A stretch of 64,000 bases of DNA. Origin: Nonomuraea rhodomycinica (GTDB lineage Bacteria; Actinomycetota; Actinomycetes; Streptosporangiales; Streptosporangiaceae). The stretch covers positions 806,001 through 870,000 of the forward strand of contig NZ_JABWGO010000002.1 of NCBI RefSeq assembly GCF_013363995.1. The letters are read 5' to 3'. Positions 55,601-63,500 of the stretch are shown here, piece by piece; positions within the stretch are counted from its first letter, which is position 1, and each line of letters starts with the position of its first letter. A model generated the notes under the pieces. That model was not told the DNA's origin, did no database searches, and worked only from the letters and a program-made list of their open reading frames with translations. The position numbers and the translations under genes were made by a program.

Positions 55601-56724
55601 GCGGGGCGCTGTCCGGCCTGCTCGTGGCCGACTTCAGCCGGGTGCTCGCCGGCCCGTACGCGACCATGCTCCTCGCCGACCTCGGCGCCGACGTCGTCAA
55701 GGTCGAACGGCCGGGCGGCGGCGACGACACCCGCTCGTGGGGCCCGCCGTACGCCGGGGGAGAGGCCACCTACTTCCTGGCCGTCAACCGCAACAAGCGC
55801 TCCATCGCCCTGGACCTGCGCGACCCGGCGGACGCCGAGGTGGCCCGCGCGCTCGCCGCCCGCGCCGACGTGCTCGTCGAGAACTTCCGGCCCGGCACCA
55901 TGGACCGCCTCGGGCTCGGCTACGACACGCTGCGCGCGGCCAACCCGGGGCTGGTCTACTGCTCCATCACCGGCTTCGGCGAGGGCGCGGGAGCCGGGCT
56001 GCCCGGCTACGACCTCATCGCGCAGGCCGTCGGCGGGCTGATGAGCGTCACCGGTGAACCGGGCGGGCCCGGCACCAAGGCGGGCGTCGCCCTCGTGGAC
56101 GTGATCACCGGGCTGCACGCCTCGCTCGGCGTGCTGGCCGCGCTCCGCCACCGCGACGCCACCGGCCAGGGGCAGCGGGTGACGGTCTCGCTGCTGTCGT
56201 CGCTGCTGTCGGCCATGACCAACCTGGCCTCCGGGTACGCCGCCGCCGGCGTGGTGCCCTCCGCCATGGGCAACCGGCACCCCAGCATCGTCCCGTACGA
56301 GGTGTTCCAGGCCGCCGACCGGCCGATCGTCATCGCGGCCGGCAACGACCGCCAGTTCCGCGCCCTGTGCGCGGCCCTCGGGCGCGACGACCTCGCGGCC
56401 GACCCGAGGTACGCCGCCAACGCCGGCCGCGTCGCGCACCGGGACGAGCTGTGCGCCGAGCTCGACCGGGCGCTGTCCGCCCGCACGGCCGACGAGTGGT
56501 TCGCCGCCCTGAGCGCCGCCGGGGTGCCCTGCGGGCCGATCAACACCATGGCCGACGCCTTCGCCCTGGCCACCGAGCTGGGCCTGAACCCGCTGGTCGG
56601 CGAGGGGCCGGCCGCCCAGGTGGCCAACCCCGTCGGCCTCAGCCGCACGCCGCCGGAGTACCGTCTCGCGCCCCCTTCGCTCGGGCAGGACGATCAGTGG
56701 GTACGTGAGATATTGGGCGAATGA
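55597..56724 (+). CDS. Family III CoA-transferase (CaiB/BaiF; possibly glutarate CoA-transferase)
   Basis: A 375-aa protein. LLVADFSRVLAGPYATM, the nucleophilic Asp168 in GVALVDVITG, and PGYDLIAQAVGGLMSVTG are family III signatures. By context it would move CoA from succinyl-CoA to glutarate, feeding glutaryl-CoA dehydrogenase (as SUGCT does); this is inference. It overlaps both neighbours by four bases. Confidence 0.88.
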   Translation: MSGALSGLLVADFSRVLAGPYATMLLADLGADVVKVERPGGGDDTRSWGPPYAGGEATYFLAVNRNKRSIALDLRDPADAEVARALAARADVLVENFRPGTMDRLGLGYDTLRAANPGLVYCSITGFGEGAGAGLPGYDLIAQAVGGLMSVTGEPGGPGTKAGVALVDVITGLHASLGVLAALRHRDATGQGQRVTVSLLSSLLSAMTNLASGYAAAGVVPSAMGNRHPSIVPYEVFQAADRPIVIAAGNDRQFRALCAALGRDDLAADPRYAANAGRVAHRDELCAELDRALSARTADEWFAALSAAGVPCGPINTMADAFALATELGLNPLVGEGPAAQVANPVGLSRTPPEYRLAPPSLGQDDQWVREILGE

Positions 56725-57425
56725 CCACGCCAGAAGGCCAGAGGGGTGTCGCGGCCGAGGCCGGTGGGCGGCGCAGGCCGCCCACGGCGCAGCAGTTCGT
56801 CCTGGAGGAGCTGCGGCGCGCCATCACCACCGGCAGGCTGCGTCCCGGCGACCCCATCCGGCAGGAGGCGCTGGCCGAGGAGCTCGACGTGAGCCGCGTC
56901 CCGCTGCGCGAGGCGCTCAAGACGCTGCAGGGCGAGGGCCTGGTCACCTACCAGGCCCACCGGGGCTACTTCGTCGAGCGGCTCTCCCTCGGCGACCTGC
57001 GCGAGGTCTACCTCATCCGGGAGCTCCTGGAGGCCGAGGCGGTGCGCCGGGCGGCCGGGCGGATCGGCGACGAGGCGCTGCGGGCGGCCGAGCGGGCGCA
57101 GGCGGAGGTCGAGGAGGCCGCCGCCGCGGGCGACGTGCTGGCGATGGCCGAGGCCAACCGCCGCTTCCACATGACGATCCTGGAGGCGTCCGGGCTGCCG
57201 CGCATGGTCCGGATGATCAGGACGCTGTGGGACTCCACCGACGCCTACCGCTCCGTCTACTACGGGGAGCCGGCCAACAGGGAGCGGGTCATCGAGGAGC
57301 ACCGGGCCGCGCTCGACCTGCTGCGCCGCCGCGACGCCGAAGGGGCCGTGCGGGTCCTGGCCGCGCACCGCGCCCACGCCGTGACCGCCATCGAGGCCGT
57401 CCTCCCCGGCGCCCCCCAGGCGTGA
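56721..57425 (+). CDS. GntR/FCD-family regulator
   Basis: A 234-aa protein. The N-terminal winged HTH (LEELRRAITTGRLRPGD; LDVSRVPLREALKTL) is followed by an all-helical FCD ligand domain with metal-ligand residues (EANRRFHMTIL, HRAHAVTAIE). It ends the glutarate operon (ATGA overlap) and probably represses it through the palindrome at 54102, released by glutarate or a related acid. Confidence 0.92.
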   Translation: MTTPEGQRGVAAEAGGRRRPPTAQQFVLEELRRAITTGRLRPGDPIRQEALAEELDVSRVPLREALKTLQGEGLVTYQAHRGYFVERLSLGDLREVYLIRELLEAEAVRRAAGRIGDEALRAAERAQAEVEEAAAAGDVLAMAEANRRFHMTILEASGLPRMVRMIRTLWDSTDAYRSVYYGEPANRERVIEEHRAALDLLRRRDAEGAVRVLAAHRAHAVTAIEAVLPGAPQA

Positions 57426-57431
57426 AGCGTC

Positions 57432-58325
57432 TCACTCGCTGAGGACGCGGCCGACCATCCGGGCGTACATGCGGCCCGGACTCGGCGCCTTGGCCAGGAA
57501 GCCGGGCAGCATGGGCAGCCCCACCGCGTACGGCTCCAGCCGCTCGTACAGCTCCTCCGCCCCCGAGGGCCGGTCGTCGGGCCGCTTCTCCAGCAGCTCG
57601 GACAGCAGCGCCCCGAGCCCGGCCGGCAGGCCCGGGATGTCCGGAGGCCGCTCCTTGACCTGCTTCTCGAACACCACGTAGTCCGTCGGCCCGGTGAAGA
57701 GCTGCCGGCCGGTCAGCATCTCGTGCAGCACGCAGCCCAGCGCGTACAGGTCGCTGCGCGGCTCGGCGACGCCCCGCTGGATCTGCTCGGGCGCCATGTA
57801 GGCGGGCGTGCCGAGGATCTGGCCGATCCGGGTGAACGTCGTGACGTCGGCCTCGCGCAGCATGGCCAGGCCGAAGTCGAGCACCTTCACGCTGCCGTCG
57901 GGGCACAGCATGAGGTTGGTGGGCTTGAGGTCGCGGTGGCAGATCGCCAGGGCGTGCGCGGCCGACAGCACCGCGCACGCCTGCGCGGCGACGGCGGCGG
58001 CCCACGGAACCGGCAGCGGCCCGTGCTCGCTGAGCACGTCGGCCACGGTGACGCCCTCGATGAACTGCATGACCTGGTACAGCCGCTGCTCGTGGGTGCC
58101 GAAGTCGTAGAGCACCGGCGCGCCCGGGTGCTCCAGCCGGGCCAGGATGCGGGCCTCCCGGATGAAGCGGCGCTCCAGCTCGCCGTCCGGGCCGCCGGCC
58201 GGCAGGCGCAGCAGCTTGACCGCGACGCGGCGGTCGAGGTGGCGGTCGTGGCCCGCGTAGACGGCTCCCATGCCGCCCTGCCCGAGGGGGAAGTGCTCGA
58301 GCACATAGCGGTCGCCGATGACCAT
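57432..58325 (-). CDS. Soluble Ser/Thr protein kinase
   Basis: A 297-aa protein that is essentially a bare kinase domain: G-loop LGQGGMGAVY, VAVKLL, catalytic HRDLKPTN, DFG, GTPAYMAPEQ. No transmembrane helix or PASTA repeat, unlike PknB. ATG 58325 is preceded by GGAGGGG; ATG 58337 (four residues longer) is possible. It is co-directional with the methylase at 58364 and faces a PP2C phosphatase gene, a natural antagonist. Confidence 0.9.
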   Translation of the reverse strand: MVIGDRYVLEHFPLGQGGMGAVYAGHDRHLDRRVAVKLLRLPAGGPDGELERRFIREARILARLEHPGAPVLYDFGTHEQRLYQVMQFIEGVTVADVLSEHGPLPVPWAAAVAAQACAVLSAAHALAICHRDLKPTNLMLCPDGSVKVLDFGLAMLREADVTTFTRIGQILGTPAYMAPEQIQRGVAEPRSDLYALGCVLHEMLTGRQLFTGPTDYVVFEKQVKERPPDIPGLPAGLGALLSELLEKRPDDRPSGAEELYERLEPYAVGLPMLPGFLAKAPSPGRMYARMVGRVLSE

Positions 58326-58363
58326 TCGCCCCTCCATGCCGCCTTTCGGGAAAAGCTACACCG

Positions 58364-60421
58364 TCAGGCTCCGCCGCCTGACTCCATGAGGCCATGAGCG
58401 GGCGGGTGCAGGTGGCCGTCGGCCAGCCCGTCGAGGCCCAGACGGATCAGTGTCTGCCCCAGGACGGAGGTCTCACGCAGCGCGTCCTCCAGCACCGCGA
58501 GCTGCCGGAACGCCTCGCCGTACGCGCTCTGCTCCTTGAGCGTCAGGCGCGGCAGGCGGGTGCGCCGCACGTCGAAGCGGCTGGAGCCGGTCGTCGCGCG
58601 CCCACCGGCCGCCCGCAGGAAGCCGGCCAGGAAGTCGGGGTCGAGCCGGCGCTGGTCGACCCGGTAGAGCGTCAGGTGCGGCCCCAGCACGCAGCCGCCC
58701 TCGGCCATGACCCGGACGCTGGAGTAGGAGGCCACCACGTCGCCGGGGCGCACCTGCACGAGCCCCTGCTGGGCGTTCGCCCGGCCGGAGGGCGGCGTGC
58801 CGCCGGCCAGGTCGTCGGCGGTCAGCATCGGCAGGTCGCCGCCTTCGGCGGCCATCTTGGGCGGCGCCTGGAGCACGGTGACCAGGCCCTCCTTGATGAG
58901 GTCGCCGACGGTGGTGGCGGGCTGGTCGAGCGGCTGCTCCAGCACCTTGAGGTCGGGCGGCGTCGCGGCGGCCGCGAGGAAGCGGTCGCGCGCCTCGGTG
59001 AAGGCCCGGCCGACGTCGTCGCGGCGCTGGTGGCGGGCCGGCGTCATGTCCACCTCGTCGGCCAGCAGGTCGATGATGCGCACCGTACGGTCGGAGCGGT
59101 CGTCGAGGTAGGCGCGCCAGGCCGGCTCGACGGCGGACAGGTCGGCCGTCGCGTCGAGGATGAGCACGTCGGACGGCGGGCGCTCGCCCGCGCGCGGCCG
59201 GCGCAGCAGCCACAGGTCGGAGCCGGGCAGCGCCACGACGCCGCGCAGGGCGCCGGCCCGCAGCAGGTTGGCCCGGATGCGGCGGCCCGCCTTGCGGCTC
59301 GCGGCGGCGGGCGGCATGAGGATGGCGACCAGGCCGCCCGGCCGGACATGGGTCAGGCAGTGCTGCACCCAGGCCAGCTCGGACTCGCCGCGCGGCGGCA
59401 GGCCGTACTCCCAGCGCGGGTCGCCGGTCAGCTCCTCGTAGCCCCAGGCGCGCTCGTTGAACGGCGGGTCGCACAGGACGGCGTCGGCCTTCTCCCCGGC
59501 GAAGGCGTCGTGGCGGATGGCGTCGCCGGGGACGATCCGCGCGTCGGCGCCGCGCAGCCTCAGCCGGGCCGCGGTGATGCGGGCGGAGGCGCCGTTGAGG
59601 TCCTGCCCGAGCAGGCGGGCGGCCTTGGGGGCGAGCAGCAGCGTGCCGACGCCGCACGCGGGGTCCAGGATGGTGGCCGGCGCCTCGATGAGGCCCCCGG
59701 CCCGCCCTTCGCGGTGGTCGTCCGGGAACGCGGCGAGGCCGTCCTGTCCACGGCCGTCCGTGAACGCGGCGAGGCCGCTCTCGCGACGGCCCTCGGGGGA
59801 CGTGGGCAAGGCGCTCTCGCGACGGCCCTCAGGGGACGTGGGCAGGCCGACCTGGCGACGGCCCCCCGAGGACGCGCGGGCACCGGACGCGGCGAGACCG
59901 CTCGCCCGGTGCCCGTCCGACGGCGCGGTGCGGACCGGCGCGGGTCGATCGTCCGACGGGGCGGCGCCGACCAGGCGGACCATCAGCTCGGCGACGTCCT
60001 CCCGGGTCACCGACAACTGGCGCGAGTGGGCCTCCAGGTAGCGCTCGCACAGGAACTCGTACGCCGTGAGCGGCCCGTGCCGCTCGGCCAGTTCGGACAC
60101 CAGCCCGGCCAGTTCGGGCTCCAGCTCGGCACTCCCGGTGGAAAGAAACTCACCCGCCTCGGCAACAAGGTCACCCAGGCGTAGATCTCCGGCGGCTTTC
60201 AAGCGCTGCCACACACGATCTCCCAGGGATACCTGGTAGGACTTCCCATAGCGCCGCAGCCACGCCTCGACCTGCCGCAGCGAGAACAGCGGCTGGTTGG
60301 CGGTTCCGCCCACGGGGCGGGGGAAGTCGTCGTGGCGGCGTCGCCAGTTGCTCACCGCGGCGCGCCCGACCCCCGCGAGCCGGGCGATGTCCCCGGCGTT
60401 CACGGTCGGGTCGTGGCTCAT
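58364..60421 (-). CDS. HTH-containing N6-adenine DNA methylase
   Basis: A 685-aa protein. The N-terminal HTH (VNAGDIARLAGVGRAAVSNW) is followed by a helical region, a repetitive linker (about 180-245) and a type I-like gamma-class methylase with motif I DPACGVGTLLL and motif IV CDPPF. The C-terminal half resembles target-recognition/specificity segments (QVRPGDVVASYSSVR, SSRFDVRRTRLPRL). No restriction subunit is adjacent, so it is an orphan methylase or part of an unrecognised system. ATG 60421 is supported by a -10 box 6 nt upstream. Confidence 0.88.
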   Translation of the reverse strand: MSHDPTVNAGDIARLAGVGRAAVSNWRRRHDDFPRPVGGTANQPLFSLRQVEAWLRRYGKSYQVSLGDRVWQRLKAAGDLRLGDLVAEAGEFLSTGSAELEPELAGLVSELAERHGPLTAYEFLCERYLEAHSRQLSVTREDVAELMVRLVGAAPSDDRPAPVRTAPSDGHRASGLAASGARASSGGRRQVGLPTSPEGRRESALPTSPEGRRESGLAAFTDGRGQDGLAAFPDDHREGRAGGLIEAPATILDPACGVGTLLLAPKAARLLGQDLNGASARITAARLRLRGADARIVPGDAIRHDAFAGEKADAVLCDPPFNERAWGYEELTGDPRWEYGLPPRGESELAWVQHCLTHVRPGGLVAILMPPAAASRKAGRRIRANLLRAGALRGVVALPGSDLWLLRRPRAGERPPSDVLILDATADLSAVEPAWRAYLDDRSDRTVRIIDLLADEVDMTPARHQRRDDVGRAFTEARDRFLAAAATPPDLKVLEQPLDQPATTVGDLIKEGLVTVLQAPPKMAAEGGDLPMLTADDLAGGTPPSGRANAQQGLVQVRPGDVVASYSSVRVMAEGGCVLGPHLTLYRVDQRRLDPDFLAGFLRAAGGRATTGSSRFDVRRTRLPRLTLKEQSAYGEAFRQLAVLEDALRETSVLGQTLIRLGLDGLADGHLHPPAHGLMESGGGA
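59710..59880. repeat. Repetitive linker inside the methylase gene
   Basis: Imperfect repeats containing ctctcgcgacggccctc and gggacgtgggca (copies at 59778 and 59814, others diverged) encode SALPTSPEGRRE-type units between the HTH part and the catalytic domain. The 12-mer ctctcgcgacgg also occurs, inverted, in the hairpin at 27752-27763. Confidence 0.8.
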
Positions 60422-60427
60422 GCGACC

Positions 60428-60433
60428 ACAGTA
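60428..60433 (-). promoter_or_regulatory. -10 box for the leaderless methylase gene
   Basis: TACTGT, 6 nt before ATG 60421 and with no Shine-Dalgarno; it favours this start over 60439. Confidence 0.4.
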
Positions 60434-60496
60434 GTTCACAAGAGTCTTCAGCGCATCTGCTTGTGAAGTCTTTCAACCAATGATTTACTGCTAGGT

Positions 60497-61267
60497 ATGA
60501 AGCACAACATCCGCTATGCCGCCGGATCAGATGTGGGGCGCCGCAGGGAGCAGAACGAGGATTCCGGCTACGCGAGCGGCCGGCTGCTCGTGGTGGCTGA
60601 CGGGATGGGCGGCCACGCGGCCGGCGAGCTCGCGAGCTCGGCGGCGATCGCCGTCATGCGCGAGCTGGATGCCACGCTTCCGGAGACCGGCGCCGACCTG
60701 GAGGCCGCCCTGGAGGGCGCCGTGCACGAGGCGGCGCGCCGGCTGGTCGAGCTGGCGGAGATCGACCCGGCGCGCAGGGGCATGGGGACCACGGTGACCG
60801 CCATGCTCTGGGACGGTTACCGGTTCGCCCTGGCTCATCTCGGTGACTCCCGCGGATACCTGCTTCGCGATGGTGCTCTTTACCAGATGACCAAGGATCA
60901 CACACTTGTGCAGTCGATGGTGGACGAAGGGCGGATAACGGAGGATCAGGCCGCCGTTCATCCCCGGCGTTCCATGGTGCTGCGCGTGCTCGGCAGCGAG
61001 GGGCGGGCCGAGCCCGACATGGCGCTGCGCGAGGCCGAGCCCGACGACCGCTACCTGCTGTGCTCCGACGGGCTCACGGCCGTGCTCGGTCCCGAGATGC
61101 TGCACGAGGTGCTCACCACGCATCCCGACCCGGCGATGGCCACGCAGCGCCTCATCGACCTGGCCAACGAGGGCGGCTCGCCGGACAACGTGACCGTGAT
61201 CGTCGCCGACGTGGTGGCGCCCGGCACGGGCGACGACCAGGTGTGGCGCGTGGGCGCCGGGGCCTAG
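60497..61267 (+). CDS. PP2C-family Ser/Thr phosphatase
   Basis: A 256-aa protein with all PP2C metal motifs: NEDSGY, VVADGMGGHAAGE, GMGTTVTAM, LAHLGDSRGYLLRDG, TKDHTLVQ, LLCSDGLT and GSPDNVTVIV. It is soluble, with no C-terminal TM. It is divergent from the methylase and separated by about 75 bp of A/T-rich promoter sequence. It could reverse phosphorylation by the kinase at 57432. Confidence 0.93.
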   Translation: MKHNIRYAAGSDVGRRREQNEDSGYASGRLLVVADGMGGHAAGELASSAAIAVMRELDATLPETGADLEAALEGAVHEAARRLVELAEIDPARRGMGTTVTAMLWDGYRFALAHLGDSRGYLLRDGALYQMTKDHTLVQSMVDEGRITEDQAAVHPRRSMVLRVLGSEGRAEPDMALREAEPDDRYLLCSDGLTAVLGPEMLHEVLTTHPDPAMATQRLIDLANEGGSPDNVTVIVADVVAPGTGDDQVWRVGAGA

Positions 61268-61396
61268 CCGCGTCACTTCCGTCACGGAGGTCCTTTTCCT
61301 TCTCAGAGCTCGCCACTTTCGCGGTGCGCGGCCCGCGCTCGCCGCGCGGCGATTACCGTACATCGTGATCGTCCGGATTTTCTGGGAGGAGTCGCG

Positions 61397-62302
61397 CTGG
61401 ACCCCATCGCGGAAGCTCTGCTGAAACAGGTCCGTAAGGAGATCGGCTACCGGGAGAAGGGCGGCCAGCAGACCAAGTTCGGCCACTGGTACGCCGAGCG
61501 CGTCCAGGACGCCCAGTACCGGGACGCGCCCTGGTGCGACATGTTCATCGCCTGGGCGGCGGACCGGGCCGGCCTCACGGACTACGTCGGCAGCTTCGCC
61601 TGGACGCCGTCCCACGCCGCCTGGTTCATCAAGCAGGGCGCCTGGTCGGCCAAGCCGGAGCCGGGAGCGCTGGTCTTCTTCGACTGGAAGGGCGGCAAGA
61701 GCTACCAGGGCATCGACCACGTCGGCATCGTCGAGAGCGTCTCCGGCGGCAAGATCCACACCATCGAGGCGAACGTCGACCGCGTCTGGCTCAAGCGCAA
61801 GGTCCGCGAGACCGACAAGGTCGTCGGGTACGGCCTGCCGCGCTTGGTCAAGGCCAACGCCACGCTGAGCGAGATCCGCTCCACCGAGCGGCCGTTCGCG
61901 CCGGCGCTGCGGGAGCGGGAGCCCCAGGGGTCGGTGTTCGACGTGCTGGGCACGCCCCACGCGCTGCTCGCCGTCATGGTGCTGACGACGATCGTCCTCT
62001 CCTTACGCTTCGCCGGACGCCGCCGCGGCACCCGTCGCCGCCTCGCCTGGCCCTGGAGCGCGCCATCGCGCCGCGACCACGGCCTGTCCTGGACCGACGC
62101 CGACCCCGCCTGGCCGGACCCCGACCCCGCCTGGACCGACCCGGACCCCGCCTGGACCGACGCCCACCCCGCCTGGTCCGGCCCCGATCCCGCCGGGGAC
62201 GGCCGCGAGCGCGACACCGGCAGCCGGCGGGTTCCCGTGGTCATCGGCGGGCCTCCCGGCGACCAGCCGCCGGCCTCCCGCCGCCGCCCGTACGAGCGGT
62301 AG
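61397..62302 (+). CDS. CHAP-domain protein with a TM helix, probable CTG start
   Basis: A protein of about 301 aa. The CHAP cysteine is in PWCDMF (Cys47) and the His in GIDHVGIVES (His108), so a peptidoglycan amidase/endopeptidase fold is likely. A TM helix follows (HALLAVMVLTTIVLSLRF), then a basic cytoplasmic-type stretch and heptad DxDPAWx repeats. The conserved DPIAEALLKQVRKEIGYREK begins right after CTG 61397. No ATG, GTG or TTG exists in frame upstream, whereas GGGAGGA lies 6-7 nt before the CTG. Starting at ATG 61541 would delete the catalytic Cys. There is no signal peptide, which is odd for a wall hydrolase. Confidence 0.8.
   Translation: MDPIAEALLKQVRKEIGYREKGGQQTKFGHWYAERVQDAQYRDAPWCDMFIAWAADRAGLTDYVGSFAWTPSHAAWFIKQGAWSAKPEPGALVFFDWKGGKSYQGIDHVGIVESVSGGKIHTIEANVDRVWLKRKVRETDKVVGYGLPRLVKANATLSEIRSTERPFAPALREREPQGSVFDVLGTPHALLAVMVLTTIVLSLRFAGRRRGTRRRLAWPWSAPSRRDHGLSWTDADPAWPDPDPAWTDPDPAWTDAHPAWSGPDPAGDGRERDTGSRRVPVVIGGPPGDQPPASRRRPYER
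62096..62179. repeat. 21-bp heptad-coding repeat in the CHAP gene
   Basis: Four 21-bp units encode DADPAWP, DPDPAWT, DPDPAWT and DAHPAWS. Confidence 0.9.
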
Positions 62303-62327
62303 GACCGTAGGAGCCGTACGAGCGGTA
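62288..62327. repeat. 26-bp duplication across the CHAP stop codon
   Basis: ccgtacgagcggta occurs at 62288 and again at 62314. The first copy includes the TAG stop (62300-62302). Confidence 0.85.
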
Positions 62328-62361
62328 CGAGCCGAGACACTGACGCGAGCCGGTCCGCCGG

Positions 62362-63414
62362 TCAGTCGCCGAGCTCGATGACCAGCTTGACGTCGTCGCC
62401 CGGCTTGTCGAACGCCTCCAGCGCCCGCTCCAGCGGCAGCCGCCTGGTGATCAGCCGTTCCAGCCAGGCGCAGTCGGCCGCCGCCAGCGCCTCGCCCGCG
62501 GCGCGGAAATGCCGCAGGTTGGCGTTGACCGAGCCGAACACCACGTCGTTCTCCAGCACCATGTCCCGGTTGATGCGCCCCACGTCCGCGTCCAGCACCT
62601 TGCCGGCGGGCGACACGCCGGTCAGGCACACGATGCCGGCCGAGCCGCTGGCCACCATCGAGTCGAGGACCATCGTGCCCGCCCCCGTGGCCTCGACGAC
62701 GATGTCCGGGCGCAGGCCGCGCACCGGCTCCAGGGAGTCGCCGGAGTGGAAGGCCGCGCCGAGCGAGCGCACCAGGTCCGGCTTGAGCCCTTCGGTGGCG
62801 CGGTCGACGACGTGGACCTCCAGCCCGCGCTGCGTGGCGAGCAGGGCGGCCAGCAGCCCGATCGGCCCGGCGCCGACGACGAGCGCCGTGCGCGGCTCGA
62901 ACCAGGACCGCGCCCCGATCCGCTCGATGTGCTCCCACGCCTTGGCCACGACCGAGGTCGGCTCCATCAGCATCCCCACCCGCTCCAGGCGGGGGTCGAT
63001 GCGCACGGCGTAGTCCTCCTCCACGGTCCACAGCTCGCTGCCGTAGCCGTCGAGCGCCTTGATGCCGCGCTCGGTGTAGCGGCCGTTGCGGCACATGTCG
63101 AACTCGCCGCGGGCGCAGGCCGGGCACGGCACCGGGTCGGGCCGGCGCACCACGCCCACGACGAGGTCGCCGGGGGAGAAGGCGGACCCCTCCGGCGCCC
63201 GGAGCACGCGGCCGAGCGACTCGTGGCCGAGGATCATGCTGTCCTTCTCGCCCCGCCAGAAGCCGTACTCACCGGAGGCCAGCTCCCGGTCCGTGCCGCA
63301 GATGCCCAGGGCCAGGCCCTCGACGAGCAGCTCGCCGGGGCCGGGCTCGGGGTCGGGTACGTCCTCGACACAGAGCGACCCGCGGGTGTCCGGCCGCAAG
63401 GTGAGTGCGCGCAT
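62362..63414 (-). CDS. Zinc-dependent glucose/alcohol dehydrogenase (MDR family)
   Basis: A 350-aa protein. The catalytic zinc site is in GICGTDRELASGEYG with GHES. The structural-zinc-type Cys region is CPACARGEFDMC, and the cofactor loop VVGAGPIGLLAALLA completes the fold. The layout resembles archaeal-type glucose dehydrogenases. The substrate is not certain. It is divergent from icmF; the shared 86-bp gap holds a palindrome. Confidence 0.88.
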   Translation of the reverse strand: MRALTLRPDTRGSLCVEDVPDPEPGPGELLVEGLALGICGTDRELASGEYGFWRGEKDSMILGHESLGRVLRAPEGSAFSPGDLVVGVVRRPDPVPCPACARGEFDMCRNGRYTERGIKALDGYGSELWTVEEDYAVRIDPRLERVGMLMEPTSVVAKAWEHIERIGARSWFEPRTALVVGAGPIGLLAALLATQRGLEVHVVDRATEGLKPDLVRSLGAAFHSGDSLEPVRGLRPDIVVEATGAGTMVLDSMVASGSAGIVCLTGVSPAGKVLDADVGRINRDMVLENDVVFGSVNANLRHFRAAGEALAAADCAWLERLITRRLPLERALEAFDKPGDDVKLVIELGD

Positions 63415-63448
63415 GACCGACCTCTACCCGGCAGGCGACAGGAAATAG

Positions 63449-63460
63449 TAGGACGTCCTA
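63449..63460. promoter_or_regulatory. Palindromic operator upstream of icmF
   Basis: TAGGACGTCCTA, a perfect 12-bp palindrome (longer if AGTA/TAGTA flanks count), 40 bp before the icmF start and 34 bp before the divergent dehydrogenase start. A TetR-like regulator is the usual reader of such sites; none is in the window. Confidence 0.55.
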
Positions 63461-63500
63461 GTATCTTGAGGGTAGGCCGCTCAAAGAGGAGTGATCAGGC

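Noticed and set aside
61541..62302. ATG 61541 as start of the CHAP gene
   Set aside because: It removes the catalytic Cys47 and about 48 conserved residues; CTG 61397 has a strong ribosome binding site.
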